Assembly: GCA_025890175.1 (NCBI GenBank)
Contig: JANPYM010000009.1
Location: forward strand, 124,001 to 188,000
Source of the DNA: Ciborinia camelliae
Taxonomy: Eukaryota > Ascomycota > Leotiomycetes > Helotiales > Sclerotiniaceae
DNA length: 64,000 bases
Direction of reading: 5' to 3'
Part shown: piece by piece, positions 37,487 through 50,800 of the stretch
How the letters are laid out: each line of letters begins with the position of its first letter
How positions within the stretch are numbered: position 1 is the stretch's first letter
Made by a program: the position numbers and the translations under genes
The notes under the pieces: generated by a model
Told to the model about the DNA's origin: nothing
What the model saw: the letters and a program-made list of their open reading frames with translations, nothing else
Database searches by the model: none

Positions 37487-37655
37487 TCATCTCCCTCTCC
37501 CTCTCCCTCTCCCTCTCCCTCTCCCCTCTCCCTCTCCCTCTCCCTCTCCCTCTCCCTCTCCCTCTCCCTCATCCCTCTCCCTCTCCCTCATCCCTCTCCC
37601 TCATCCCTCTCCCTCATCCCTCTCCCTCATCCCTCTCCCTCCCCTTCTCCCCCCT
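37487..37655. repeat. (CTCTCC)n hexanucleotide array
   Basis: About 170 bp of CTCCCT units with CATC interruptions towards the 3' side; one strand is pure pyrimidine for most of its length. Confidence 0.95.
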
Positions 37656-37810
37656 TCCCCTTTATCACCACTCCCTCATCCCTCATCCCTTATCCCTCAT
37701 CGCTCACCCCCTCTCCCTCCTCCCCCTCCTCCCCTCATCTCCCTCCTCCCCTCCTCCCATCACCTCCCTCATTTTCATATACCCAATACCCAATACCCAA
37801 TACTCATCCA

Positions 37811-38085
37811 TTCACTCACTCTACAAACAAATTCAAAATTTAAATTCAAATTTTAATTCCAATACCCATCCATTCACTCTACAAACAAATTTACTTTACA
37901 AACAAATTTACTCTACAAACAAATTCACTCTACAAACAAATTTATTTTACAAACAAATTCACTCTACAAACAAATTCAAATTCACTCTACAAACAAATTC
38001 AAATTCAAATTCAGATTCAAATTCAGATTCAAATTCCAATTCCAATACCCATCCATTCACTCTACAAACAAAAATTCAAATTCAA
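37811..38085. repeat. ACTCTACAAACAAATTC minisatellite
   Basis: The unit (A/T)CACTCTACAAACAAATT(C/T) recurs about nine times with spacer stretches of AAATTC/AGATTC hexamers; two larger blocks start with CCAATACCCATCCATTCACT. Confidence 0.9.
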
Positions 38086-38705
38086 ATTCAGATCAAAAAA
38101 TCATCTAAATAATCTGTCCCCAAACCCAAACCCAACCCTCTTCCTCCTCATCGCTCATCCCTCCCCATTATTTCCATTCCCACCATCATCAACCTCATTA
38201 ATTATCATCATCATCATTATTATTCATTCACATTCCCACCATCATTATTATTCATCACCAAATCCCACTATTCATTACATTACATTACATTAACATTATT
38301 AAATTACATTATTCATTATATTAAATTCCTATACGCTATCTACTGTACTATACTATCCAGTATCTGTACTATCCAGTACTATCCAGTACATACTGCTATG
38401 ATACTACTCGCTTGTGGGTTTTCGCTTTTTTCGCTTCTCTTGTTTCGCTTCTCTCTTCTCTTCTCCTATCTTGTCTTCTCTTTTCCTTCCCTTCTCTATT
38501 TTTACCTTCCTTTCCCTCCAGAGGTCTTTAATTAATTAGTTCATTCCATCTCTCATTCCATGCCCATTCATGCCCATACCCATACCCATACCATCTCCCT
38601 CATGAAAGAAGAGAATAATTCATAAAGCATAAAGCATATCATTCACCCCCTCCACTCCCGGCCCAGACCCACTCCACCTCAACCCCACTCCACCCCACCC
38701 CTACC

Positions 38706-40771
38706 TCAAACCCTAACCTCCTCCAACTTTTCCCTCCCATGAACATCCAAATCCCCATTCCCATTCCCATTCCCCGCACTAACACTCGAACTTCCCTCTC
38801 CTTCTTCCCCACCCGCATCCCCACCCCCACCACCTTCCTCCTCATCCCTCGGCCCGCGCGACTGCACCGGCAGATTCGGCGCAAACTTACTCTTCCCTCG
38901 AATCCTCGCCCCATAAACATAAAAGCAAACCGGGATAGGGACGAGCGCCAACGCCACACAACCGAGCAGCGTGCCCGCCCAATTAACCTTCAAGCCATTA
39001 AACATATACTGAGCAAAGAGGGGGAAGCCCGCACCCGCGAGCGATCTCAAAAAGGTATTAGCCGCGATGGCCGATGCCGCAAACATGAGATAGGCATCGA
39101 CGAGATAATTGAGCGATTGGAGGAAGATGGCGAGGAGGCCGAAGCCCGTGAGGAGTCCCGAGAGCGTGGGCACGATCCAGTGGATATTGGCTCGGTAACC
39201 CGACCATCCAAACCAGAAGAGGCCAGCGGCGAAACTCACCCCTCCGGCGATCACGGGGGGGAGACGCCATTCGGGGATGGGGATGCCGTTATTTGCGTCG
39301 AGTTTGCGGTTATATGATGGTTGGGTAAGACCAACGTAGAGACCTGCGATTAACATTCCGACAATCATACCAAAGTATGGTAGACCACCTATACCAGGGG
39401 AGAATCCGTGAATTTCTTGAAAGACGATTGGATAGGCTGTGAGGAAGAGGTAGAGAAGTCCATAGATAAAAGCCATGTAAATAGAAATGAGAAGAACGAT
39501 AGGTTCAGTTACCAGAAGTCTAAGAGGACGAGAGAAATTCTTGGTGATCAACTCACGAAAATCAATCTCGATTTCCTCTTGTTTAGCGTGAATTCCCCAA
39601 TTCTTCGTTCTTCTTCTAAGTTCTGCTGCCTTTTCAATTAATATGACAGGTGGGTAAGTTTCCGAGAGGAAGAAGAAGTCGAGGATGAATGCTACGAAAC
39701 CCATGATAGCCACTAGCCATTCAGTCCAACGCCAACCGAGATGAGATTCAACGATGAATCCACCGATGAAGGGGGCGAGAAGTGGACCCGTAAAGACGGT
39801 CATTGAAAAGACGGTGATGGCAAGTCCTCTAGTTTTATTATCGAACATATCCGAGAAAACAGCAGCGACTACTGCCAAAGGAGCTGCACCAAATATACCT
39901 ATTCATCCCATATATTAGCATTCGTCAATATTCATGAGACGAAAGTATACACACCTCCCCAAAATCTACAAATCAAAATCGTTTGTAAATCCTTGGCAGA
40001 CGCAACCGCCACCTGAAAGATTGAAAATCCAAACATGGAAAGAACAATCGGTAATCTTCTCCCCTTCAATTCCGACAATGGAGCCCATAAGATAGGTCCC
40101 ACAGCGAATCCCAAAACATAAAACGAGAGTCCCAAGATTCCAACTTCAGTTGAAACATGATATTGCGCTGCGATGGTTCGAGTGGCGGTTGAAAAGATAC
40201 TGGATGTAAATGCCGATACTAAAGTTGTATATGCCAACATGACTGATGTGATGATCCTAATGCGCAATCCATTAGCTTCATCCCCTTGAGATTCCCAAGA
40301 AACTACTCACTTCTTCTTCATGGGCCAATTAACCGCATGTAAAGGATCATCTGGTCCATCAAACTCCACCACATATTCCTCCTGATCTGGTAATAATGGC
40401 GGATACTCTTTGCCCAAACCCATCAACGGTAATGGTTTCTCTCTGATACTAAAAATCCTACTAAGTTTACTACTCTTCCTCGTAACACTTCTCCCCACCG
40501 TCCCCGTATGTTGCGAGCGCGCAGTTTGGATTCGTGATATGACGGTAGGATGAAGTTCTAGATCGCGTTGAGTGGGTGCTCGAGAAATCGTAGGACGATG
40601 TGAGGAGGCATCGGATGACGTGGTTGTTGAGATGGAGGATGCGGTGGGAATACGTTCGATTTCGTGAGAGGGATGGCGGGGTATAGGAGAATGGATGGGA
40701 GATTCGACGGAGAAACGTTCTGGGGAGGCATCGCACTCGGCGCATATCATTTCTCGATCTGCCTCATTCAT
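38706..40771 (-). CDS. MFS (DHA1-type) multidrug/polyamine exporter
   Basis: Three exons (40311-40771, 39955-40256, 38706-39898) join in phase into a 651-aa protein. A ~150-residue Ser/Arg/Thr-rich cytosolic N-terminus ends with [14 protein letters not shown], the sequence that precedes TM1 in fungal DHA1 drug:H+ antiporters. About 12 membrane spans follow. The loop after TM2 carries [12 protein letters not shown] (motif A), and TM5 has [12 protein letters not shown]. The C-terminal ~55 residues are Glu/Gly-rich, encoded by GC-rich repetitive DNA. Family members export fungicides, plant toxins or polyamines; the substrate cannot be told from sequence. It is not obviously linked to its neighbours. 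Confidence 0.93.
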
Positions 40772-42302
40772 GATTGTAATTTTCTGGTTGTTCTCAATTG
40801 ATAATGTGGTGATTGTTATGGTTATCGAGTATGTGAAGTGATAAGCCTATCAGACCTTGTCTCTCGTCTTTGACGATGACGATAATGATTTAATTTAAAA
40901 TGTATGGATAGAATAGGATGTATGAATGAAGAAATAAGACAAGACAAGACAAGACAAGACAAGAGATGAAGGAAGCGCAAGATATTTAATCAATTCAAAA
41001 ATGACCCAAGGGTTCGGAGAATAAAATATCTTCACTATGGAGTATTTACAAAAGGACTAAAGTAGGAGGATGTGCATCATATTGCATAAAAGTACCTAGT
41101 CATATCAACGTAAATAACTAGCGGGGGAAGTTTAATTGGCAAGGAAGGGAAGGGGAAAAATATGAGTAAAAGGTTCTCTAGGTAAGGTACGTACCGAAAT
41201 CTAGTCAGGAGTTAAAATACTCAACAACCAGGCTGACCCAGCTAAACTTAACTCCGTCAACCGATACCGCGGAATTGATATTAATTAGAAATCTATACTT
41301 TAAATCCACTTTATAATACAGATGATGATGGCATGGGAAAATAAATACATATCAATATTCATCTTGACTTCAGTCTCTCAGGTTTTCTGTCAGCAAAAGA
41401 CAATAGACCGATCCAAAAGTTATCTCCGATTGGTCAATTCGTGATCGTGTAGAACCTTGGTGAAGGCACAATTGTAGCACAACAAGATTAATAAGATCTT
41501 ACCTGTCTGTTAAATCTGCAGTATCCATAAATAGTTGCTTACTTATAACTCCGTGTATAACATACCTACATATTATCCATCTAGTGAGAGAAAGAGAGTG
41601 TGTGTCTTATAGCGAGAATAGATGTTATTCTACCGGTAGATAATATACTTCTCACTCTCATATCCATCCATTGAGCCCTTCGCTTCCCCCCCTTTCCCTC
41701 CCCTTCCATTCTCATTCCATACCATACATCTCACCCATCTCATGATTCTCACCTCTCATCTCATCTCTCACCCAACAATCTCATCTCATCAACCCCATCA
41801 ACCTCATCAACCTCATCAATCTCATCAACCCCATAAATCTCATGATTCTCACCTCTCACCCCCGTCACCTCCGGATATAAACACAAATCCGCACCGGATC
41901 GGACCAAACTCACAAAACCCATCCATCCATCCCTCTCCTCTCCCCAAAAAAACCTAACACCGTACCTAACCGCACAACCGACCGGCTTATCAATCCCGGC
42001 CCGGGTATCGACTAGTTTACGCCCAGTCGGCTATCGGCATTTATAGTTTTACATAAGATATAAGATAGATAGGTGATCACTTAACTATCTAACTTATAAG
42101 GTAGGCGCAATTAATAGAGAGATAGATACAGATAGATACCTAGATAGACAGATAAATAGATAGACAGATAGACTGAAGCATAACGAACCGAGTCGATTTA
42201 ATGAATGATGATTGATTAGTAAGTAGTAATAGTCATTGAATAATTTCCAATCCCTATTTAATACCCAATATCCAATACCAACCTAATCAATTCTACTTTA
42301 TA

Positions 42303-42986
42303 CAGTCAAGGACACTCAAACACGACAAAAAAAGAAATTTTGATTAATTGAAATTTTTTATATATCAGAATATGCAGAATACTAAACTGATTTTAATGAT
42401 ATAAAAATATTTTAAAAATAATACTAGAAAAGTCTTCAAAAACCCAAAAAACAAAACCTTGAAATTTGATCTATCGTCATGTGCTACATGTGACCATCCA
42501 ATATACTATAATAAACTATATCAGATCGACGATATCACTTATGTAAAATCTAATTATATTATTAGATTTCCCTAGCTTTATTTTATCGTTTCATATTATT
42601 TCAGGCTTTTAAAATTGAAATTCAAATAATATTACATAATATTTCTTTCTTTTTTCTTTTTCTTTTTCCCCTTTTCTTTTCTTCAAACCTATATATTTCA
42701 AAAACCTTATTTCGTTTAATCACTTCAGACGATAATCTTATATTATATAAAAGATTGGATAATAGAATAAAAGTTTAAATGGTAGAATATAACATTGGAC
42801 GAGAGCTTCAAGTTCTATCTGTCGTCACGTGACCGTTTTATATATTCGATATTAAATCGAATACATATAGAATAATAAATATTATTGTATATATGAACTT
42901 CCCTGATTATTCTGTATATTTTAATATTATAAAAGTTTTAATTGGTTGAAATTATTTTTTTTGTCGTGTTTGAGTGTCCTTGACTA
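42303..42986. mobile_element. pogo/Fot1-like non-autonomous element (MITE-like)
   Basis: Terminal inverted repeats of about 31 bp: AGTCAAGGACACTCAAACAC.. at 42304 onward and its complement ..GTGTTTGAGTGTCCTTGACT ending at 42985, essentially perfect over AGTCAAGG..GACAAAAAAA. TA dinucleotides flank both ends (42301-42302 and 42987-42988), as expected for Tc1/mariner-pogo insertion. The AGTCAAG start resembles Fot1/pogo elements of ascomycetes. The ~680-bp interior is very AT-rich, has no transposase frame, and holds a subterminal repeat (CTATCGTCATGTG / CTGTCGTCACGTG), so it can only move in trans, if at all. Confidence 0.85.
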
Positions 42987-43475
42987 TATAAATACCTAAA
43001 TATCTATTTATCTAAATAGATACCTAGATAAATAGATAAAGCTTTGTATACCTACCTATATATATCTACCTATATATATACTTGAGACCAATTTATATAT
43101 ATATATAAACCTAAAGATCGCGGTTTATTTTATTTTTAATAGAATTTAATGGGATTCTCGTTTATTTCTACCCTCCCTTTTTTCTCTTCTCCCTTCTTTC
43201 TCTTTAAACCCTCCCTCCCCTTCAAGTTCTCAATCCTTCTCGCCCTTCTCCCTACTCTTTTTTCTCCCCCCCCTTTCTCCCTCTCTTCTTCTTTTCTCCT
43301 AATCACCCTCCCAACCTCTCTCTTTACCTATTTATCCATCTATTTATCCACCTTTTATCACACTCTCCAAATCCCTCTCGAAATCACAATCTAAATCCAA
43401 ATCTAGATACCCCAATTTCAAATTTTCAAATTTTCAATATTTAAGTCTCAATATTTAGCACCTACCTGGATACCT

Positions 43476-43478
<3 letters not shown>

Positions 43479-43508
<30 letters not shown>
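43479..43508. repeat. (TA)n dinucleotide run
   Basis: A perfect TA run of about 15 units, directly following a TACCTAGGTA motif. Confidence 0.95.
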
Positions 43509-43512
<4 letters not shown>

Positions 43513-44155
43513 AAAATATCTATCCGAGTATCTATCTCAGTAGGTATTTAAATATCTAGATATTCCCAAGAAATCATTTGGTATATCACATCACACATCC
43601 CCCCTTCACACACATAACATAACATAATATATCTCCTCAACTTCAACTTCTCAACTTCAACTTCAACATCTTCAACCCTCTATTCATATATTAATGACAT
43701 GATACTCTCTCTACAACTACAACTACAACTACAACCACAGCTACAACTACATGCAATGCACACTTAACCGAGATGTTTGATCTGATCTGATCTGGCCTGA
43801 TCTGGCCTGAATCCTGATCTGGCCTAGCATTCAATCAATCAATCAATCAATGGTATTTGGTACAGCCAGCCAGCCAGCCAGCCACTTTCATATCGAATAT
43901 CAATCACCAATCACCAACCATCCAACCATCCATCTCGGCATGCTGCTGTATTCCCCCCTCCCCATTAAATTCCCATTGCTTTCCTTTCCAATACCACAGA
44001 ACTTCGTCCACCCCCTCCACTCCTCCACCCCCACCCCCACTCCTCCACTCCCCCACACCATCCACAACCATGCACATGCAATCAATAGGTAGGTAGGTAG
44101 GTACCAACCCAAGCACTTCCCAACCCATCCAATCCCCAACCCAAAATGCCAAAAT

Positions 44156-44186
<31 letters not shown>

Positions 44187-44196
44187 NNNNNNNNNN
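44187..44196. other. assembly gap (10 N) inside a poly-A run
   Basis: Ten N bases with 27 A upstream and 10 A downstream. The true length of the A-run is unknown; frames crossing it are meaningless. Confidence 0.99.
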
Positions 44197-44569
44197 AAAA
44201 AAAAAACACTTCACAAAAACGCCCGTATAACAACATGGAATCTTCCTTATACCGACGTAGCAAAGTTCGCTTTCTTGGCCACAGGAAAAAACAAGAAAGC
44301 CGTGGAGAAAACTACAAGAAACGCTCATGTCAATAACCATGCATCCAAATTAAAAAAAAAGAATGCCCAATTTGCCAAAACGCCTTGCTTGAATATAACA
44401 AACACTATATGCGCCTTCCATGAAAAATAGTACGGCAAAAAAAAAGCAAATGTTGAACCAGAGTCCAACATTTACCTTGCTCCTCCAAGATATGATACTG
44501 AAAAATGTGAAAATTTGTCATCATGGTTTGAAATGAAATTTCCCTTCGCTATCGTGGTATCGTAGTTTA

Positions 44570-47500
44570 TCATGTCTCCATCTCAGGGTCAGCTTCTGCA
44601 TCATCTTCCACCATTTCGTCCTCCTCCGCAACTTCCTCTACCTCAGGATCGTCGATGATCTCGAGATCTGCATCAGCCTGTGTCATTCCATTTTGACGTT
44701 CCCAAACTTCTTTTCTGATCCGTGCATCTTTGGCAATTCTTTGTCTTTCAACTTCCTCGAAGCCTCCAGATTTCTTCAACTTTCCTTCTTCAACAAAGGT
44801 AGTCAGCTCCTTTTGCAACTCATTACCTCGACGACTTTCAAGTTCCTTCTGTCGAAGTTTTTCGGCACGCTCGATAGCTTCAAGGCGATTTTCGTGATTT
44901 GGTTGCAAGGCACGAACTTCACCAAGAACACCTTCCTTCGCGGTTGCTGGATCAATTGGATCGATACGATTGAGAGCCTTGGAAAGATTTCGACCAGTAC
45001 CAACTTGGCTTGGTGACCCATCCTTCAATTGTTCCTTGGTAGCTTGTTCTACAAGTGCAAAGGTTTGTGCGGCCTTCTCCAAATCATCTTGAAGATCTGC
45101 TGCCAGGTCTTCTTGCATGGTAATCTCTTCACGATCATTACAAACTGTTTCCAATTCCTTCTCCCAAATCTTTGTCCAGATTGGTCTCTCACGTTTCAAG
45201 AAATCTTGCATCTTCTTGAGTTCCATTGTAGCTTGCGAGATATCCTTGGCCACAGTCTCCAATTGTTTAGGAAGAGGTCGTACACCACGTTGTACAACAT
45301 CCTTTCGTAAATCTTCGACAATATCTTGGAGATCATCAACTTGTGCAACCAATTTGTCGGAATCTTCACTAAGGTTCTTCTTTCCGCTATTGACATAGGA
45401 ACGTCCAGAATCACCATTGATGTTTGGAATGACTGCTTTCACAGCAACACTCTTGACCGAGCTTGCTTTTGTGCGAATCAAAGCCATGGAACTTTGAATG
45501 TCAGATTGGAAGCCAGAATAGGTTTGTCGGAGTACTGCGAGATCACGGCGAAGGCTTTGGATTTCACTAAGTTGCGCTTGACCATTGACTTTCGATGGGC
45601 TGGAATTGTTGCCATTGGTGAGTCGCCCAGTATCGATCATAGAAAGTCTTGAAGAGCCAGGTGGTGCAGATGCAATTCGAGCCATTTCTTTTGCAGCGTC
45701 TTGTTGACGATCCGAGACTCTCTGAATAGTAACTTGCTGATCATCCACTGCTGTTTTGACGCTCTCAACCATTTTCTTCAATCCTCCAAGGCTATCATCA
45801 ATGTGTCGCTTGACTTCATCCAATACCTCCACATTCAGTACAAGTACAGAACGGTCTTTAATATCGTGAAGATCTTCCAGCTCATGACGGACACCTGATA
45901 CTGGATCTTGAATATATATCTCAGGTAGATCGACGCCATTGTTGTGAGTATTCCAGGCGAACTTCTCAATGAAAGCCAACTGTAATCTTGCCATAGACAA
46001 ATCCTTATAGCCATCAGCAAGGACAAACTTCTTCACCTTAGTCTTGTACTGTAAGAAAACCGTAATCTCCTTATCTGGTGGGGGTGGTGACTCTTCGGGT
46101 GTGAATTGTCTTGCTTGACTGTCATAAGTAGTACTTTCTCTCTTGGTAGTAGATTTCTTGTGTTCGGGAGCTTGAGGAGGTTCAGATACAGCCTTATCTT
46201 CTACTTGATTTTGATTGTCAAATGATGGAAGTGTATCAGAAGGTGGTCCATTGAGTGTTGCACTTGGTCCATCATAATCAATGATAGATTGTCTCGACTT
46301 GTCATCTGGGATCTTGACTGTAGGAATATCATTCAAGACTGGTTCTTCTGGCTGCTGGAATGAAGTCTCTGAACTCTCTTCAGCAATCATGCTTGGCTTT
46401 CGGACTGGAGAAGTCTCATTTTGAACCAGACGCGAATTTGTTCGACCATGACGTTGGTCACGATTTTGAACAGCTCTCAAAGACTCTCTGGCATCATTTC
46501 GTCCCCTGTTTGGTATTGGTGAATTCTGTGGAACAGGGAGCATTGGAACACCATTTGGAGATGCACCAACAAGTTTTGAGATTTGATAAGCAGAATAACG
46601 TCTTGAAGCTCGTCTTTCCAAATCTCCACCTCTCTGTAAAGCTGCCAATGCAGCATTTGTCTTGGGTGGCGGAGGAGGTGGTGGGAAATTGTCGACAGTC
46701 AAATGATCACCATCATTTATACGTACGCTGACTTCATCTCCAGGATAAGGTGGAACGACAGGAATATTCTGCATAGTTGTGCTTGATATTGTAGAATGGT
46801 CTGAAGATACCGAACCTCGAGATGAGTCTCTTGGTGGAGGGGCAGCTCTTCGGTTTGATCCCGAGGCCGATGACATTCTCGGGGGTATGGTTGAGTCGGA
46901 GGTAGATTGAACTTTGCTTCCTCGATCGTTTGCTGCACCTGATGAATCTCCTTGAAAATTATTTTCCAGCCCTTGATTGAGCAAAGTAGTCAGACCAGTG
47001 CTACTGCTCGCAATGCTGCTGAAACTTCCATTCCTAGGTATAGATTCTCCATTTTGGGTTACGCTATCTCTCCCTTGTTTTTGCCGTAATTTCTGTTGCT
47101 TCCGTTTCAACCCATGAAGAAGAGTAATGATTATATCCCTAATTCGCGGCAGATATTTCTCCAAGCTCTCGACACTTGCTTCTTGGCTGAGCGTCGATTC
47201 GAGTATATGTCGAAGTAATTCGGGTACATTTCCCAAATCCGAAGTATCAACATTAATTGCCGTAAATGCCCTACAAGCAATATTGAACTCATATCCCAAG
47301 CGCACATAAACATCGGAAACCTGTGCATCTGTGGCTTGATGTCGAGACCATTGTGTAAGTGTTTCGAGAAGTTGCTTTGTTGCGACAAGCAGATGTGTTA
47401 CGCTCTTTTCGATCTGAGATAGTGGTGGGGGATTTTGACCACTTTGACTACTGCTGCTCGTCGGAGCTTGACCACCCTTTAAAAAACATATGTTAGCACC

Positions 47501-47804
47501 GGATTTAATTCAAGAATTCATCATCGCAAGTGCGAGCAGATTACGCGTCACTCACATTTTGCCTTCTTCCCGAGTGACTGCTTTGGACAGATTTAGTTGA
47601 TGCTGTTGAGTTCCTTGGCTGCGGACCCAAGCTTGGAGAGATAGCCCTAGCAGATATTGTTGGTGGTGGACCAGGGGAATCCGAAGCTGGGGATCGTCTT
47701 TGAACAGGTCTTTGAGGTGCTTGCATTTCTGCGACCGATCTATTTACTGGTATCCTATGGGAAGTTGACAAGAGGATGGAGCAAAGAGTCAGCGCGCCAT
47801 GCAC
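44570..47804 (-). CDS. BUD6: actin-interacting polarity protein Bud6/Aip3
   Basis: Two exons, 47556-47804 and 44570-47476, joined in phase 0 across a 79-nt intron, give up to 1051 aa. The N-terminal half has a conserved helical part (IEKSVTHLLVATKQLLETL, ~residue 100) followed by a long Ser/Pro-rich disordered region. The C-terminal half is the AIP3 domain, from FLQYKTKVKKFVLADGY (~555) through coiled coils to the acidic tail EVAEEDEMVEDD. Bud6 binds actin monomers and formins to promote actin cable assembly at sites of polarised growth, in filamentous fungi the hyphal tip and septa. The start is uncertain: Met at 47726 (MQAPQRPVQ) is an equally good candidate and would give 1025 aa. Confidence 0.93.
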
Positions 47805-50800
47805 AAATATATCCTATGATAACAGGTGTTGTTTGGGGCGATCAATGCAAATAGATGCGCTTGAATGGGCAAAATATTAAAAGAGTTTCTCAGCAATTTG
47901 TGAATCTTTATAGTGCAGTCAAGTTGATAAGTATCAATTCAATAGAATCTACACGGCTGAGTGAGTGCCTCATGCAAGTGTGCCAGTGTGTCAGTTCACG
48001 CTAGTTTAGCCGAAAAGGTTTACTCAGGTGGTGAAACCTTTTTGGGCTGGGGAAAATCTAAGTGGCCCGAGCTTGACAAGAAATTTAAATATATCACATG
48101 TTCAAATTCAAGTTTGTCAAGTGAAAAGTGAAAGCTGAAAAAGGATGTGAATGTATATATAGTACTCTAGGTGAAAATGCTGTAGGTAGGTAGCTGACCA
48201 TGAACATCCAGAAGAGCAAACCATCTATCTATCATAGAACAACTTCAATGTCCAGTATCATACCTACCTAGTATGTATATTACCTTCAGACATTTAAATC
48301 TATCTATATTAGACAAGGATCACCCCTACCATTCCCATTTCGTTCATTGTACGAAACATTTTATATTAACGGACCAACCTCTTTATTTTGACAACAATGA
48401 TATGATATCAATCAATGATCAAAGACAAACTCATGAAAGAGAGTGTTTTCTTGTACGGTAGGTACAGATACTAATTCATATGTATGTGGACAATGAGCAT
48501 TTGAAGATTGAGAGGAGATACAACTTCAGATCTATGCAGGAAAGGTACCCAAGTGACCATGATTATATCAATCACCTGGTATTGATGAATATATGAAGAA
48601 AGAAAAGGTTATTAGATACTCGCACCAACCCAACAGCCCAAGTCATTCTTTTCTACAGCTGTCTCCCTAGGTCGACTTTTCCTTTTTATACTTCTGGAAT
48701 TCAATCCATAAGAACGGGTTCAGTTCAACCTTGGTTCAAGTCCACATACTGGCTACTCAAGTACCGATGCTAACCAAGTCAAATCTAGAGCCATACCAAT
48801 AACCAAGGTATCAGAATTCCACCGAACAAACCTTAGTAACAACTCGGGTATTTTCATACCATGCGGCAGTGACGGATATTCAACAAATTCAATCCCGTCC
48901 AGGTCGCATCCCGAGGTCTTGGAGAAACGCAAGCCTTCTAAGGTTTCTTCCCTGATTGGTTGATACCTCGAACCCCAGTGCCGATGAAGATATCCGAAGA
49001 AAGGAAAGGCACAGCACTGCAGTAGGCAAACATGGAAAAATGGTATGGATCTCAACATTTTTTTCACGTAAGATTCTTTGATCTTGATGGATTGATATGA
49101 TAGACTTGATTAGAAGAGCCCAGATATTATTCCAGGTGTTCGATTATTCCACTTAACTTTCCTTTCTTTCCTTTTCCCTCAAGACCTCATCCATAGGTGG
49201 TTTTTGTTATATGGCTGAGCAGCAAACTGTCACAGGCGCATTCTTTCTTTACGGTTCGTGAGAGGGGAGAAAATCAAAAATGTCCGGTCGCACTCGAATA
49301 TTCTATGCAGGTGTTCCACTCCATGTAGGAATTCGAAACTTAGGCCTGTGTTACATAGGTACATTCATATACATATGAAAGCAGTTGGGTTATGGAGTGA
49401 GGAACAATTAAAAAGTTGGATCGCCCTTATTAGGATCAGGCCATTCTCATGATGAAAGGAAGCGCGCTCTCCACTGATCCATATAGAATTATAAGGATCC
49501 CATTATTAATGAGCTTGGGTTGGATTCGAATAAACTAGGTATTGTCGAAGATTCGATGGATTGTCCATTTCAAAGCTTCATGATTCAGTCCTTTCTCTCC
49601 ATAAGTACAGTATCATGTAGAGGAAATATTACGGTAGGCAATGGTTATGTGCATGTACATGTGCCTGAGTAGCTAAGGTATATAGGTAGGTAATTCCCCT
49701 TGAAATAAATATAGAACATTTATTATTCATCATCAACCTCATCGGCTTTTATATGCAAGTAAGCCTGCGCACCCAGGAAGATTATTGTACCATTGTTACA
49801 GTACATTCACCAAGGTCAAAGGATGTTCGTATATGTGACCCCAAGAGACCCAAATGAAGGTTCCCCTCCCTTGTTGAATTGAAATATTGAATTTACATAG
49901 TACTTATTCATAGGTATTTACAATTTCCAAACTGTACTCAGCCCGACTGAGAAGCCTTCCTCAGTTTACCTACTTCCAGGTTCTCATTGCTTTTTCATCC
50001 TTCTTACCTTTCCACGCCACGTTGAAGATAAAATAATAAGCCACCTTTCATCTACCTTCTCGGTTCCTCAAGATCTGATTTCCCCAACTGTGACTAAACG
50101 TTTCATGTGGTCATAATACCTATGAGGCACAGGATTGAGAAACTCATCACATCCCCATTTGGGATTAATGCTCCCGTGTATTGAGAATCTGCCGGCTCCC
50201 CGTGGTATATTAATAACATCGATTGATTAATATATGTAGGTAAAGTTGGAGGGTTAATCAAATAAGATAATAATAATAATAATAATACCTGCCGTAGTAT
50301 GAATGAATTCTACTTTCTATGATGAAGTAGTAAACCACCTACACCTTCCCACCTACTAGGTACCTACTTACAAATACTGTACCTCCGTAGAATCAAAGAA
50401 ATCCATATCAACCAAGGGCAAAAATAGAAATTCAATACGGTGGTCAATTTCCGACACTTTGGAAAGGAACTTTTGAACAAACTTGGAATTTTTAATGGTC
50501 ATAATCCTACTAGTTAATAATGTATTCACCCATTCACTATTAGGTATGGGTAGGTACCTAGCAACACAATAATAAATCGAGACCAGTATCAACCACTTCC
50601 AGCTTCTCGAATCTTTTCTTCTTTCTCTTCTTTCCCCCTCCTCTCCCATAATCCATAACCACACTTCTCCCTTTCGTTTACTTGATGAGATTTCGTGAAT
50701 CATCAATAGAAGTCTCATTTCCTGTTCATAAGAGATCAAGAAAACCCACCCAACACAACGACAACTGCAATTCCCAAACTGCAACAATCGCAATCACAAC

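Larger units (their letters stand above)
36123..38705. other. AT-rich intergenic region with simple repeats
   Basis: PME 3' flank followed by a GGTGGTT/GGTAGTT repeat (36158-36222), AT-rich DNA, then simple sequence from 37487. No gene is supported; long frames in the repeats are artefacts. Confidence 0.6.
40772..44569. other. intergenic region with transposon, microsatellites and a gap
   Basis: 5' flank of the MFS gene including a (GACAA)n run (40946-40975), CTCATCAACC repeats (41745-41850), a pogo/Fot1-like element (42303-42986), a (TA)n run (43479-43508), ACTACA and CAATCAAT/CAGCCAGC repeats (43700-43880), and an N gap in a poly-A run at 44187-44196. No gene is supported. Confidence 0.6.

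Noticed and set aside
37432..38112. 226-codon plus-strand frame
   Set aside because: It consists of translated CTCTCC and ACTCTACAAACAAATTC repeats.
43900..44430. Frames crossing the N gap, including a poly-Lys one
   Set aside because: The gap lies in a poly-A run of unknown length, so any frame across it is meaningless.
48730..48745. GGTTCAAGTCC, resembling a tRNA B box
   Set aside because: No T stem, acceptor stem or anticodon arm can be formed around it.
48753..49067. 104-codon minus-strand frame
   Set aside because: No domain, no splice partners and composition like random AT-rich DNA.
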